Shown one piece after another: positions 20,690 to 28,831 of a stretch of 36,359 nucleotides of DNA. The notes beneath the pieces were generated by a model. The model worked only from the letters and a program-made list of their open reading frames with translations, was not told the DNA's origin and did not search any database. Position numbers and translations under genes: made by a program. Source of the stretch: CAZNGF01 sp964572855 (GTDB lineage: Bacteria > Bipolaricaulota > Bipolaricaulia > RBG-16-55-9 > JAJCYT01); contig CAZNGF010000020.1 in NCBI GenBank assembly GCA_964572855.1, positions 1-36,359 of the forward strand, written 5' to 3'. Positions within the stretch are counted from its first letter, which is position 1. Each line of letters starts with the position of its first letter.

Positions 20690-22270
20690 ATGTCTCGCAA
20701 GAGTTTTTTGAGCCTCGCGCTGTTGGGACTGCTGGTGGGCGCGCTCGCGCTGCTGCCGGGCACGGTGACGGGCCAGAACGCCGGCGGCACCCTGCGGGTG
20801 GCGCTGGCCAGCGAACCGGGCACGCTGGACATGCCCATGACCACGGGCGTGGCGGCCAGCATCCCCGGACGTCACATCTTCGAGGGGCTGTTCGCCTTCG
20901 ACGAGGACTACGCGCCGCAGCCGTTCCTGGCCGAGAGCTGGTCGCTGAGCGACGACGGCACGGTGGCCACCTTCGACCTGCGCCGGGGCGTCTTGTTCCA
21001 CAACGGGGAGGAGATGACCGCCCCGGACGTGGTGGCCTCGCTCAACCGCTGGGGACAGTACGGCCTCACCAAGCAGGCGCTCTGGGACCTAGTAACCGAG
21101 CTGGCCATCGTGGACGACTACACGGTGCAGATGACGCTGAGCGAACCGTTCGCGCCGCTGACGACCTACCTGGCCAACATCTACGGCGGCCCGCGCATCA
21201 TGCCGCAGTCGATCGCTGAGACCGCCACGGACCAGCCCATCGCGCCGGCGAACTACGTCGGCACGGGGCCCTACAGGTTCGTGGAGTGGCGCGCCGGCGA
21301 CTACATCCTGCTGGAGCGCTTCGAGGACTACCAGAGTCCGGGCGGCGAGGCCAGCGGCTTCGCGGGCCAGCGGGTGGCTTACTTCGACCAACTCCAGTTC
21401 TTCATGGTGCCAGAGGACAACGCCCGGCTGGTCGGGATGCAAGCGAGCACCTACGACTACGCCACCAACATCCCCAACGACCTGCTGGTCAACGTCGAGG
21501 GCGACGCCAACATCACGCCGCTCATCATGGACCACCCGCCCATCTACCCCATCGGGCTGCTCAACAACAAGTCGGGCCTGACGGCCAATCAGACGTTCCG
21601 CCAGGCGCTGCTGGCCGCGCTTGACATGGATCCGATCATGGCCGCCGGCTATGGGGACGACACCTTCTGGTCCACCGACGGCAGCTACTTCGCACCCGGC
21701 ATCCGATGGTACAGTGAGGTGGGCACCGAGGTCTACGACCAAAACGACCCCGACCGCGCCATGGAACTGGCGCAAGAGGCCGGTTACAACGGCGAGCCCG
21801 TGCGCCTGATCGTGGCCATCGACATGACCGCGCAATACAACCAGTCGCTCGTGGTCAAGGATCAGCTCGAGCAGGCCGGCTTCAACGTGGACCTGCAGGC
21901 CTACGACAAGGCCACCTTCTTCGACCGCCGCAACGACAAGGCCGACCCGCAGTGGGAGATGGCCTTCTCGTTCTACAGCACGACGCCGGATCCCTCGCTC
22001 GTGCTCATGCTGAACCCGGACTACGCCGGCTGGTGGGACACGCCGGAGATCCGCACGTTGCGGAACGAGCTGAACGCCATCACCGACTTCGACGCCCGCT
22101 ACGCCAAGTGGGAAGAGATCATGGAGCTCTGGTACGACCAAGTGCCGGCCATCAAGTTCGGGGACGCCTTCCAGCTGCACCTGATGGCGTCCAAGGTCGG
22201 CGGGGGCTACGGGACCGAGGACCGGCTCGTCATGCTCTCGCCCTACTTCTGGAACTCGTGGTTCAAGTAA
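20690..22270 (+). CDS. Peptide/nickel-type ABC transporter substrate-binding protein (SBP_bac_5)
   Basis: Extracytoplasmic binding protein of the DppA/OppA family, 526 aa. Residues 1-28 form a signal peptide (SLALLGLLVGALALLPG); there is no lipobox cysteine, so it is not a typical lipoprotein. Seen: GGTLRVALASEPGTLD at the mature N-terminus, IFEGLFAFDEDYAPQPFLAE, YVGTGPYRFVEW, FRQALLAALDMDPIM, and KDQLEQAGFNVDLQAYD, all standard for the family. The N-terminal GGTLRVA..EP.TLDP pattern is kept. A strong AAGGAGG ribosome site is shared with the preceding leader ORF. The two permease genes follow; a perfect 14-bp hairpin separates them. The ligand is unknown; the neighbouring catabolic cluster suggests a small nitrogen compound or peptide. 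Confidence 0.95.
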   Translation: MSRKSFLSLALLGLLVGALALLPGTVTGQNAGGTLRVALASEPGTLDMPMTTGVAASIPGRHIFEGLFAFDEDYAPQPFLAESWSLSDDGTVATFDLRRGVLFHNGEEMTAPDVVASLNRWGQYGLTKQALWDLVTELAIVDDYTVQMTLSEPFAPLTTYLANIYGGPRIMPQSIAETATDQPIAPANYVGTGPYRFVEWRAGDYILLERFEDYQSPGGEASGFAGQRVAYFDQLQFFMVPEDNARLVGMQASTYDYATNIPNDLLVNVEGDANITPLIMDHPPIYPIGLLNNKSGLTANQTFRQALLAALDMDPIMAAGYGDDTFWSTDGSYFAPGIRWYSEVGTEVYDQNDPDRAMELAQEAGYNGEPVRLIVAIDMTAQYNQSLVVKDQLEQAGFNVDLQAYDKATFFDRRNDKADPQWEMAFSFYSTTPDPSLVLMLNPDYAGWWDTPEIRTLRNELNAITDFDARYAKWEEIMELWYDQVPAIKFGDAFQLHLMASKVGGGYGTEDRLVMLSPYFWNSWFK

Positions 22271-22287
22271 CGCACGTCGAACGTGAC

Positions 22288-22319
22288 CCGGTCCCCCGCC
22301 CACGCGGGCGGGGGACCGG
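22288..22319 (+). promoter_or_regulatory. Intercistronic hairpin between binding-protein and permease genes
   Basis: CCGGTCCCCCGCCC (22288-22301), loop ACGC, GGGCGGGGGACCGG (22306-22319): 14 perfect pairs, almost all G-C, no T-run. Such elements protect the 5' mRNA and raise binding-protein yield relative to the permeases in other transporter operons; the same is inferred here. Confidence 0.6.
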
Positions 22320-22343
22320 CATTCCGCTTGGGGGGCATGTGCG

Positions 22344-23291
22344 GTGATTTCGTTCCTCGTGCGCCGGGGCATCGGCATGGTCGTGAGCACGCTGCTCGTG
22401 ATCACGATTACCTTCGTCATCATGCAGATGGTGCCGGGCGATCCGGCCTCGGTGCTGCTGGGGCCCAACGCCACGCCCGAACAGATCGAGAACCTGCGCC
22501 GCACGTGGGGACTGGATCAGCCCATCTGGGTGCAGTTTGGGGCCTATCTGGCCAACCTGGTCCAGGGCAACCTGGGAGACTCGATCTACCACCAGCAGCC
22601 CGTGCTGACCATCATCGGCCAGCGCTCGGAGACCAGCGTGCTGCTGGGCTCGTTTGCGCTCTTGCTGGTGGTCGGCTTGGGCGTGCCCGCGGGCCTGATC
22701 TCGGCCATCCGGCCCAATAGCTGGGTGGACAACCTGCTCTTGCTGGTGGCGCTGGCCGGGGCATCGATCCCCAGCTTCTGGCTCGGCCTCATGCTCATGA
22801 CGACGTTCGCCGGTCAGCTGCACTGGTTCCCGAGCTCGGGCTTTACTTCGGTGCTGAGCACGGGCGATTTGGGCAACCTGAAGAACCTCGTGCTGCCGGC
22901 GATCGCGCTGGGCTTCGTCAACGCCGCCCTGGTGGCGCGCACAGCGCGCTCCAGCATGCTGGACGTGTTGCACACGGACTACATCACCACGGCCCGCTCC
23001 AAGGGGCTCAGCTTCGGCTCGGTCATCCTCAAGCACGCGTTGCGCAACGCGGCCATCCCCATCACCACCGTGGTGTCGTTCACGTTCGCCTCGCTGGTGT
23101 CCAACGCGGTCGTGACCGAGAACGTGTTCACGCTGCCGGGGGTGGGCAGCCTGATCGTGCAGTCCGTGCTCAAGCGCGACTACCCCATCATCCAGGGGAT
23201 CATGCTGATCGTGGCGCTGCTGTACGTCGTGATCAACTTCGTGACCGACTTGCTGTATGCGTTTCTGGACCCGCGCATCCGCTACAACTGA
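22344..23291 (+). CDS. ABC transporter permease, DppB/OppB type
   Basis: Inner-membrane permease, 315 aa, with six predicted membrane segments (for example IGMVVSTLLVITITFVIMQM at 10-29). Seen: the DppB-family N-terminal pattern VPGDPASVLLGPNATPEQIE and LRRTWGLDQPIWVQFGAYL, and the cytoplasmic EAA-type loop TARSKGLSFGSVILKHALRN that contacts the ATPase. Start GTG at 22344 gives the family N-terminus (MISFLVRRGIG); the ribosome site is weak, so translation may depend on coupling. Gap of 13 nt to the second permease. Confidence 0.95.
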   Translation: MISFLVRRGIGMVVSTLLVITITFVIMQMVPGDPASVLLGPNATPEQIENLRRTWGLDQPIWVQFGAYLANLVQGNLGDSIYHQQPVLTIIGQRSETSVLLGSFALLLVVGLGVPAGLISAIRPNSWVDNLLLLVALAGASIPSFWLGLMLMTTFAGQLHWFPSSGFTSVLSTGDLGNLKNLVLPAIALGFVNAALVARTARSSMLDVLHTDYITTARSKGLSFGSVILKHALRNAAIPITTVVSFTFASLVSNAVVTENVFTLPGVGSLIVQSVLKRDYPIIQGIMLIVALLYVVINFVTDLLYAFLDPRIRYN

Positions 23292-23304
23292 ACCGGAGGG
23301 ACGC

Positions 23305-24195
23305 ATGCCCGAGGAACACAAGCAGGCCAAGGCGAAGGTCAAGCGCAGCCGCGGCTTCTGGGAGGACCTGTTCGGCGGGCTCTTGCGCCGCAAGCAGGTC
23401 GTGGCGGCGCTGGGCGTGCTGGGCGCGCTGGTGCTGATCACGATCCTTGCCCCCTGGCTCACGCCCTACGACCCCAACGGGCTCAATCTGGGGGATCGAT
23501 TGCAGGGCCCCAACGCCGCGCACCCCTTCGGCACCGACAACTTCGGGCGCGACATCTTGAGCCGCACGCTGTTCGGGACGCGCATCACGTTGCTGTTGGG
23601 CCTGTCGATCGCGGCGTTTGCCGTGGTCTTCGGCGTGCCGCTGGGGACGATCTGCGGGTACTTCGACACCGTCGGGCTGATCGGCATGCGGGTCGTCGAC
23701 GCGCTCATGGCCTTCCCGGCCATCGTGCTGGCGCTGGCCATGATGACCATCCTGGGCGAGCCGGGGCTGCTCAACGTCATCATCGCCGTGGGCGTCGTGT
23801 GGGCGCCCCGCATGGTGCGCGTCGTCTACAGCTCGACGCTCTCGCTGCGCGAGGTCACCTACGTCGAGGCCGCCCGCTCGATGGGGGCGCGCTCGACGCG
23901 CATCCTGCTGCGCCACATCGCGGTCAACCTGCTCTCGCCCGTGATCGTGCAGGCCACCTTCACCTTCGCCTTCTCGATCATGGAGGTGGCCGCGCTCAAC
24001 TTCCTGGGCGTCGGCATCCCGCCGCACGTGGCCAGCTGGGGCGGCATGATGAACGAGGGGCGCACCTACCTGATCCGTGCGCCCTGGATCATCCTGTTCC
24101 CGGGGATCTTCCTGGCCTTCGCCGTGCTCAGCTTTAACCTGGTGGGCGACGCGCTGCGCGACCGGCTCGACCCCAGGCTGCGCAACGTGACCTAA
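23305..24195 (+). CDS. ABC transporter permease, DppC/OppC type
   Basis: Second inner-membrane permease, 296 aa. Seen: basic N-terminus, first membrane helix (VVAALGVLGALVLITIL), the DppC signature PFGTDNFGRDILSRTLFGTR (residues about 73-92), and the EAA loop EAARSMGARSTRILLRHIA. ATG at 23305 follows CGGAGGG; earlier in-frame starts lie in the preceding gene. No ATPase genes follow: the operon ends here with a GGGCAGGC palindrome at 24216 and a convergent gene. The ATP-binding subunits must be encoded elsewhere or shared. Confidence 0.95.
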   Translation: MPEEHKQAKAKVKRSRGFWEDLFGGLLRRKQVVAALGVLGALVLITILAPWLTPYDPNGLNLGDRLQGPNAAHPFGTDNFGRDILSRTLFGTRITLLLGLSIAAFAVVFGVPLGTICGYFDTVGLIGMRVVDALMAFPAIVLALAMMTILGEPGLLNVIIAVGVVWAPRMVRVVYSSTLSLREVTYVEAARSMGARSTRILLRHIAVNLLSPVIVQATFTFAFSIMEVAALNFLGVGIPPHVASWGGMMNEGRTYLIRAPWIILFPGIFLAFAVLSFNLVGDALRDRLDPRLRNVT

Positions 24196-24215
24196 GCACA
24201 ATCGCCAGTGGCCTC

Positions 24216-24237
24216 GGGCAGGCACGAGGGCCTGCCC
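24216..24237. repeat. GGGCAGGC/GCCTGCCC palindrome, near-identical to the copy at 25541
   Basis: GGGCAGGC (24216-24223), GCCTGCCC (24230-24237). The 28-bp block from 24216 matches that from 25542 at 27 positions. Located between convergent genes, so it may end both transcripts. Confidence 0.65.
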
Positions 24238-24271
24238 CTACACACGGGTTGGGTCCTTGCCTGAGAGGCTG

Positions 24272-25519
24272 CTAGAACATCCCCTGTAGCGCGTCCTTCA
24301 AGGCGTCCAGGTTGGGCTGCACGCGGATGCCGTCGCCCACCGACTGCTTGGCCGAGCGGATGTCCTTGAGCCCGTTGCCGGTGGCCACGACCACGATTCG
24401 CTCGTCTCGGTCGACCAGCCCCTGCTCGACCGCCTTGACCAGGCCGGCGTAGCTGGCCGCGCCGGCGGGTTCGGCGAACACGCCGCTGCCGCGCGCCAGC
24501 GCGGGGATGGCGCTCAGGATCTCCTCGTCGCTCACCGTGACGTAGGCGCCGCCGGTCTCGGTCACGGCGCGCATGGCCTTGATGCGGTCGCGCGGCAGGC
24601 CGGCCGAAATGCTGTCCGCGACCGTGTGCGCCTCGATCGGCGTCATGTCGGAGGGATCGGTTCCGTCCTTCCAGGCGCGATACAGGGCCGCCGACCCTTG
24701 CGCCTGCACGCCCACGAGCTTCGGCATGGAATCGATCCAGCCCAGCGCGTGCAGGTCCTTGAGCCCCTTGTGCAGCCCGCCGATGATGCAGCCGTCGCCC
24801 ACCGAGACGAAGATCCGGTCGGGCGCCTGCCAGCCGAGCTGCTCGCAGATCTCCAGGCTGCAGGTCTTTTTGCCCTCGGTCATGTAGGGGTTGTAACCCG
24901 TGTTGCGGTTGTACCAGCCGTATTCCTCTTCGGCCTGCAGGCAGAGGTCGAAGGCGTCGTCGTATGTGCCCTCGACCAGCAGCACGGTCGAGCCGAACAC
25001 GAGCAGTTGGGCGATCTTGGCCTCGGGTGCGCTCTCGGGTACGAAGATGACGTTGCGCTGCTGCATGCTGGCGCACAGCCCGGCGAGCGCGGCCGCGGCG
25101 TTGCCCGTGCTGGCGGTCGTGACCACGGGCGCGTTCCGTTCGCGGGCCTTGACCACGGCCAGCGCGCTGGCGCGGTCCTTGAACGAAGCCGTGGGCTGGC
25201 GCCCGTCGTCCTTGACCCAGACGTGCTTCAAGCCCAGGTTCTGAGCCAGCCGCGGGGCTTCGTAAAGCGGCGTCCAGCCCACCCGCAGCGGCGGGACGGG
25301 CGCGTCGGGCGCCACGGGCAGCAGTGGCTTGTAGCGCCAGATGCTCGTGTCCTGGCTGTGGGCCAACTCGGATTTGGAGAAGCCGCAAGCGATGCGTTCG
25401 TAGTCGTATTGCACATCGAGTATCCCATCATTCCCGTGGTCGGGGCAGACGTAGTCGACCTCGTCGGGGGCGTAGGTCTGACCGCACAGGACGCACTGCA
25501 AGCTTCTGACGTGTTCCAT
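24272..25519 (-). CDS. Threonine-synthase-like PLP-dependent enzyme (fold type II)
   Basis: 415 aa. Residues 1-35 hold a small zinc-ribbon-like element (LQCVLCGQTY, YVCPDHGNDG) found in many bacterial threonine synthases. The PLP lysine is K114 in PTASFKDRAS; TTASTGNAAAALAGLCASM and SVGDGCIIGGLHKG are the phosphate and cofactor loops. It would convert O-phosphohomoserine to threonine in standard metabolism. Context is unusual: it is the last gene of a minus-strand run with carbamate kinase and two carbamoyltransferases, the place where the E. coli ygeW-ygeX cluster has the PLP enzyme diaminopropionate ammonia-lyase. A catabolic lyase role is therefore possible. ATG at 25519 has GAGGAGGG upstream; 103 nt with two palindromes separate it from carbamate kinase. 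Confidence 0.8.
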   Translation of the reverse strand: MEHVRSLQCVLCGQTYAPDEVDYVCPDHGNDGILDVQYDYERIACGFSKSELAHSQDTSIWRYKPLLPVAPDAPVPPLRVGWTPLYEAPRLAQNLGLKHVWVKDDGRQPTASFKDRASALAVVKARERNAPVVTTASTGNAAAALAGLCASMQQRNVIFVPESAPEAKIAQLLVFGSTVLLVEGTYDDAFDLCLQAEEEYGWYNRNTGYNPYMTEGKKTCSLEICEQLGWQAPDRIFVSVGDGCIIGGLHKGLKDLHALGWIDSMPKLVGVQAQGSAALYRAWKDGTDPSDMTPIEAHTVADSISAGLPRDRIKAMRAVTETGGAYVTVSDEEILSAIPALARGSGVFAEPAGAASYAGLVKAVEQGLVDRDERIVVVATGNGLKDIRSAKQSVGDGIRVQPNLDALKDALQGMF

Positions 25520-25540
25520 CGGTCCCTCCTCGAGGCGAAC

Positions 25541-25564
25541 GGGGCAGGCACGGGGGCCTGCCCC
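25541..25564. repeat. GGGGCAGGC/GCCTGCCCC palindrome
   Basis: Perfect 9-bp arms (25541-25549, 25556-25564) followed by TACAC; nearly the same sequence as at 24216. It lies inside the minus-strand gene run, between carbamate kinase and the PLP enzyme. Confidence 0.65.
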
Positions 25565-25587
25565 TACACGTTATATGAGCAAAGAAT

Positions 25588-25612
25588 GTAGGGACCGCTG
25601 TGCGGGCCCTAC
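25588..25612. repeat. GTAGGG...CCCTAC hairpin
   Basis: GTAGGG-a-CCGC, loop TGT, GCGG-g-CCCTAC. It lies about 10 bp beyond the carbamate kinase stop codon, so it could stop or process the minus-strand transcript before the PLP gene. Confidence 0.55.
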
Positions 25613-25622
25613 TTTGTTCTCG

Positions 25623-26576
25623 TTATCCGTGCACGATGCGCGTGCCGGTCTCGCCGTCGAGCGCCCGTTTCAGGTTGGCCGGGTCGGTAATGAGCGCTTG
25701 CGCCCCCCCCGCCTCCAGGAACTTCAAACAGGCTTCGACCTTGGGCTTCATGCTGCCGGGGGCGAAGTGGCCTTCGTCTAGGTAGCGCCTGGCTTCGGCC
25801 GAGGTCATGCGAGGAATCGCCTTCTGATCGGGCTTGCCGAAGTGGAGCATGACCTGCTCGACCGCGGTCGAGATCAAGAACAGGTCGGCGTGCAGCCGCG
25901 TGGCTAGCAGGCTGCTGGCCAGGTCCTTGTCGATGACCGCGGCCACGCCCTCCAACTTGCCCTGCGCGTTGCGGATCACCGGGATGCCGCCGCCGCCGAC
26001 CGCGATCACGATCCAGCCCGTGCGCACGCCGTTGCGGATGGCGTCCTCCTCGATGATCTCGATGGGCTCCGGTGACGGCACGACCCGGCGCCAGCCGCGC
26101 CCCGAGTCCTCGACCACGGTCCAGCCCTCGTCGGCGAAGCGCTTGCCTTCGGCCTCGTCCAGGAAGCTCCCGATGGGCTTGCTCGGGTTCTGGTAGGCCG
26201 GGTCGTTCTGGTCCACCAGCGTCTGGGTGATCACGGTGTAGGCGCGCCGGTTGATGCCGCGGGCCAGCATCTCGTTGTCGAGCGCCTGCTGGAGCATGTA
26301 GCCGATCGCCCCTTGCGTGTCGGCGCCGATCACGTCCATCGGGGTGGTGTGCACCTCGCCGGCGGCCAGCTCGTTGCGCCGCAGGATGAAGCCCACCTGC
26401 GGGCCGTTGCCGTGCGTGACCACCACGTCCCAGCCCGCCTGGATCATGTCGATGATGTGCTTGCACGTGCTCTCGACGGCTTCGATCTGGTACTTGACCT
26501 CGCTGTGCTGTTTGTCCTTGATGAGCGAGTTTCCGCCGATGGCCATCACGGCCAGCTTGCGGTTGGTCTGCTGCAT
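25623..26576 (-). CDS. arcC: Carbamate kinase
   Basis: Uses carbamoyl phosphate and ADP to give ATP, CO2 and ammonia. 317 aa, typical. Seen: N-terminal VMAIGGNSLIKD (phosphate-binding GGN), VVTHGNGPQVGFILRRNE, IVIAVGGGGIPVI, VIDKDLASSLLA (nucleotide/metal-binding DKD) and FAPGSMKPKVEACLKFLE. It is nearest to the YqeA/ArcC group. The gene starts 14 nt after the YgeW-like carbamoyltransferase (stop at 26591), with GGGAGG as ribosome site, so they are one transcript. Pairing with carbamoyltransferases points to the phosphorolytic, ATP-yielding direction rather than carbamoyl-phosphate synthesis. Confidence 0.95.
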   Translation of the reverse strand: MQQTNRKLAVMAIGGNSLIKDKQHSEVKYQIEAVESTCKHIIDMIQAGWDVVVTHGNGPQVGFILRRNELAAGEVHTTPMDVIGADTQGAIGYMLQQALDNEMLARGINRRAYTVITQTLVDQNDPAYQNPSKPIGSFLDEAEGKRFADEGWTVVEDSGRGWRRVVPSPEPIEIIEEDAIRNGVRTGWIVIAVGGGGIPVIRNAQGKLEGVAAVIDKDLASSLLATRLHADLFLISTAVEQVMLHFGKPDQKAIPRMTSAEARRYLDEGHFAPGSMKPKVEACLKFLEAGGAQALITDPANLKRALDGETGTRIVHG

Positions 26577-26590
26577 GGCGCCTCCCTTGG

Positions 26591-27565
26591 CTACATGGTC
26601 AGGGCCATGACGGCCTTCTGTGCGTGCAGGCGGTTCTCGGCCTGGTCGAACACGACCGAGTGCGGCCCGTCGATCACCCCGTCGGTGACCTCGATGTTGC
26701 GGTCGGCCGGCAGCGGGTGCATGTAGATGGCGTCCTCGCGGGCCATGCCCATGCGGCGCTCGTCGGCGATCCAGTCCTTGTACTTGTCGGCGATCCGAGC
26801 GCTTTCCTCGGCGTCGGTCGTGGTCAGCATCGCGCCCCAGCTCTTGGCGTAGAACACGTCGGTGTCGGTCACGCCGGCGTCGAAGTCGTCCATGAGCTCG
26901 AAGCTGCCCTTGTGCTTGGCCGCGTTCTGCTTGGCTTGGTCAATGATCTCGGGCATGAGCTTGAACTCGGGCGGGTGCACCAGCCGCACGTTCATGCCGT
27001 AGCGGGTCATGAGCAGGATCAGGCTCTGCGGCACGCTCAGGGGTTTCTGGTAGCTCGATGCGTAGGCCCAGCTCACCGTGATGGTCTTGCCGCGCGGGTC
27101 GCCCTTCTTCTCCTTGATGGTCATGAGGTCGGCCAGGATCTGGAACGGGTGGTAGACCTCGCACTGCATGTTGAGCACGGGCGTGCGCGAGGCCTCGGCC
27201 ACCCAGCGGATGTACTGGTTGCCGTGGCCCCAGTCCACCTGGCGGATGGCGATGCCGTCGTTGTAGCGGCCCAGGATCTCGCCGATCTCCTTGGCGGTGT
27301 CGCCGTGGGCCACCTGGGTGGTGCGGCTGTCGATGAACTGTGCGTGGCCGCCGAGCTGGGCCATGCCGGCCTCGAACGAGGCACGCGTGCGCGTGCTGGA
27401 GAAGAAGAACAGCATGGCCAGCACCTTGTCGCGCAGGTAGGCGTGCGACTCGCCCAGCGCGCGCTTGCGCTTGAGCTCGAAGGCCACGTCCATCACGGTC
27501 TCGATCTCTTCTTTCGTCCACTCCTGGGTCGTGATCATGTCACGACCGTGCAGATGGGTTTGCAT
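26591..27565 (-). CDS. YgeW-like knotted carbamoyltransferase
   Basis: Aspartate/ornithine carbamoyltransferase superfamily, 324 aa. Carbamoyl-phosphate site: SSTRTR (56-61), where standard enzymes have .STRTR, and HPFQ (139-142). The stretch TVSWAYASSYQKPLSVPQSL with LMTRYGMNVRLVHP closely resembles E. coli YgeW (MTWAYSPSYGKPLSVPQ), a family with a deep knot and an unassigned second substrate, related to N-acetyl- and N-succinyl-ornithine transcarbamylases. HPLP replaces HCLP near the C-terminus. Gap of 14 nt from the upstream paralogue; GGAGGG lies 9 nt before the ATG. Expected role: phosphorolysis of a carbamoylated amino compound, feeding carbamate kinase. Confidence 0.88.
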   Translation of the reverse strand: MQTHLHGRDMITTQEWTKEEIETVMDVAFELKRKRALGESHAYLRDKVLAMLFFFSSTRTRASFEAGMAQLGGHAQFIDSRTTQVAHGDTAKEIGEILGRYNDGIAIRQVDWGHGNQYIRWVAEASRTPVLNMQCEVYHPFQILADLMTIKEKKGDPRGKTITVSWAYASSYQKPLSVPQSLILLMTRYGMNVRLVHPPEFKLMPEIIDQAKQNAAKHKGSFELMDDFDAGVTDTDVFYAKSWGAMLTTTDAEESARIADKYKDWIADERRMGMAREDAIYMHPLPADRNIEVTDGVIDGPHSVVFDQAENRLHAQKAVMALTM

Positions 27566-27579
27566 CGACCGAATCCCTC

Positions 27580-28533
27580 CTATTCGATTGCGCCCAGGAC
27601 GAGCGACAAGAGCGACATGCGCATGACCACGCCGTTGAAGGCTTCCACCCAGTAGCGCGCGTGGCGCGTGGCGTCGACGTCCGGGGGCAGCTCGTCCATG
27701 CGCGGGAGCGAGTGTAACACAATCGCGTCGGACTTGCCCTTGTCCCGCAGCAGCTCGCGCGTGACCTTGTACTTCTTGGGCGTGAGACCCTTATCTGAAC
27801 TCACTTCCTCGCGCGCCTTGGTGTAGTCGGGCTGGACCACGGGCTCCATGTAGATGACGTCGGCCTCCTTGATGACCGACTCGACGTCCTTGGCCTCGCG
27901 GTAGCGCACGTTGCGCTGGTCGATCTCGGCCTTGAACTCCTCCGTGAGCGACATCTCCGGCGGCGAGACCACGATGGCCTCGGTGTCGAACTGGGAGAGC
28001 GCGTACAGGATCGAGTGCATGGTGCGCATGCGCATGTCGCCCACGCACAGGAACTTGAGCCCGTCCAGCGTGCCCTTCTCGCTCCAAATCGTGTAGAGGT
28101 CGGTCAGGACCTGGGTGGGGTGCTCGCCCCAGCCGTCGCCGCAGTTGATCACCGGGACCGAGGCCCACTTGGCCGCCTCGTGCGGGGCTCCCTGCTGGAA
28201 GTGGCGCATCGCGATCACGTCGCCGTAGTACTCCAGCATGTTGACCGTGTCCTTGATGGACTCCTGGTAGAAGTCGCCGGCCCGGGTCATCTTGGCGTCG
28301 GAGAAGCCCAGCACGTGTCCGCCCAGCCGGTGCATGGCCGCCTCGGTCGCCAGGCGCGTGCGCGTGCTGGGCTGGTAGAAGGCCGTCAGCAGCGTCTTGT
28401 GCTTGAGCAAATCGGTGTTCTGGCGGTTGCGCGCAAACGGCTCCAGCTCCTTGGCCACCTTGAACACGTGGAAGTACTCGTGACGTTCGAAGTCCTTGAG
28501 CGACAGGATGTCCCGTCCCTGAAAGCTGCGCAT
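27580..28533 (-). CDS. PyrB-like carbamoyltransferase with altered second-substrate site
   Basis: 317 aa, superfamily of aspartate carbamoyltransferase. Carbamoyl-phosphate residues are kept: QPSTRTRLATEAAMHRLGG (STRTR 56-60), GEHPTQVLTDLYTI, HSLPRMDELPPDVDATRHA. The residues that bind aspartate in E. coli PyrB are not: the 80s loop (S.xKGE) reads RAGDFYQESIKD, and the Arg of YMTRVQ is replaced in YMEPVVQ. It is therefore unlikely to be the pyrimidine enzyme. ATG at 28533 has GAAGGGAG upstream; a longer frame to 28641 extends into the divergent promoter region. First gene of the minus-strand run with the YgeW-like paralogue and carbamate kinase. Substrate unknown. Confidence 0.85.
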   Translation of the reverse strand: MRSFQGRDILSLKDFERHEYFHVFKVAKELEPFARNRQNTDLLKHKTLLTAFYQPSTRTRLATEAAMHRLGGHVLGFSDAKMTRAGDFYQESIKDTVNMLEYYGDVIAMRHFQQGAPHEAAKWASVPVINCGDGWGEHPTQVLTDLYTIWSEKGTLDGLKFLCVGDMRMRTMHSILYALSQFDTEAIVVSPPEMSLTEEFKAEIDQRNVRYREAKDVESVIKEADVIYMEPVVQPDYTKAREEVSSDKGLTPKKYKVTRELLRDKGKSDAIVLHSLPRMDELPPDVDATRHARYWVEAFNGVVMRMSLLSLVLGAIE

Positions 28534-28680
28534 GTGAACTCCCTTCGGATGAGAAACGTGGTTTGGTTTTGTCGCAGTGCCCCCATGGTATGCCGCCCGT
28601 CGCGCGCGCGGAATGATCTCCGTCATAGGCGGGCCCAGCATGCGTCATGTCGGGATGCCGGCCGCGGCGAGCCGGCGCGT

Positions 28681-28709
28681 TTGCGTCGGCAGGGGCGAAC
28701 TGCTACACT
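28681..28709 (+). promoter_or_regulatory. Candidate promoter of the YgeY-like hydrolase gene
   Basis: TTGCGT (28681-28686), 17-bp spacer, TACACT (28704-28709) in the 298-bp divergent gap 28534-28831. No clear minus-strand promoter was recognised in the same gap. Confidence 0.4.
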
Positions 28710-28831
28710 TCCGGCCCGATTCCCCGAGAGGCCGCAGGCTGGAGTTCGGAACCGACGCCGCGCCCCTCACGCAACCGCCGGCGTCCGGGTTTCAGCTTGT
28801 CGTCTCGGAGCGTATTCCAAAGGAGTGCCAC

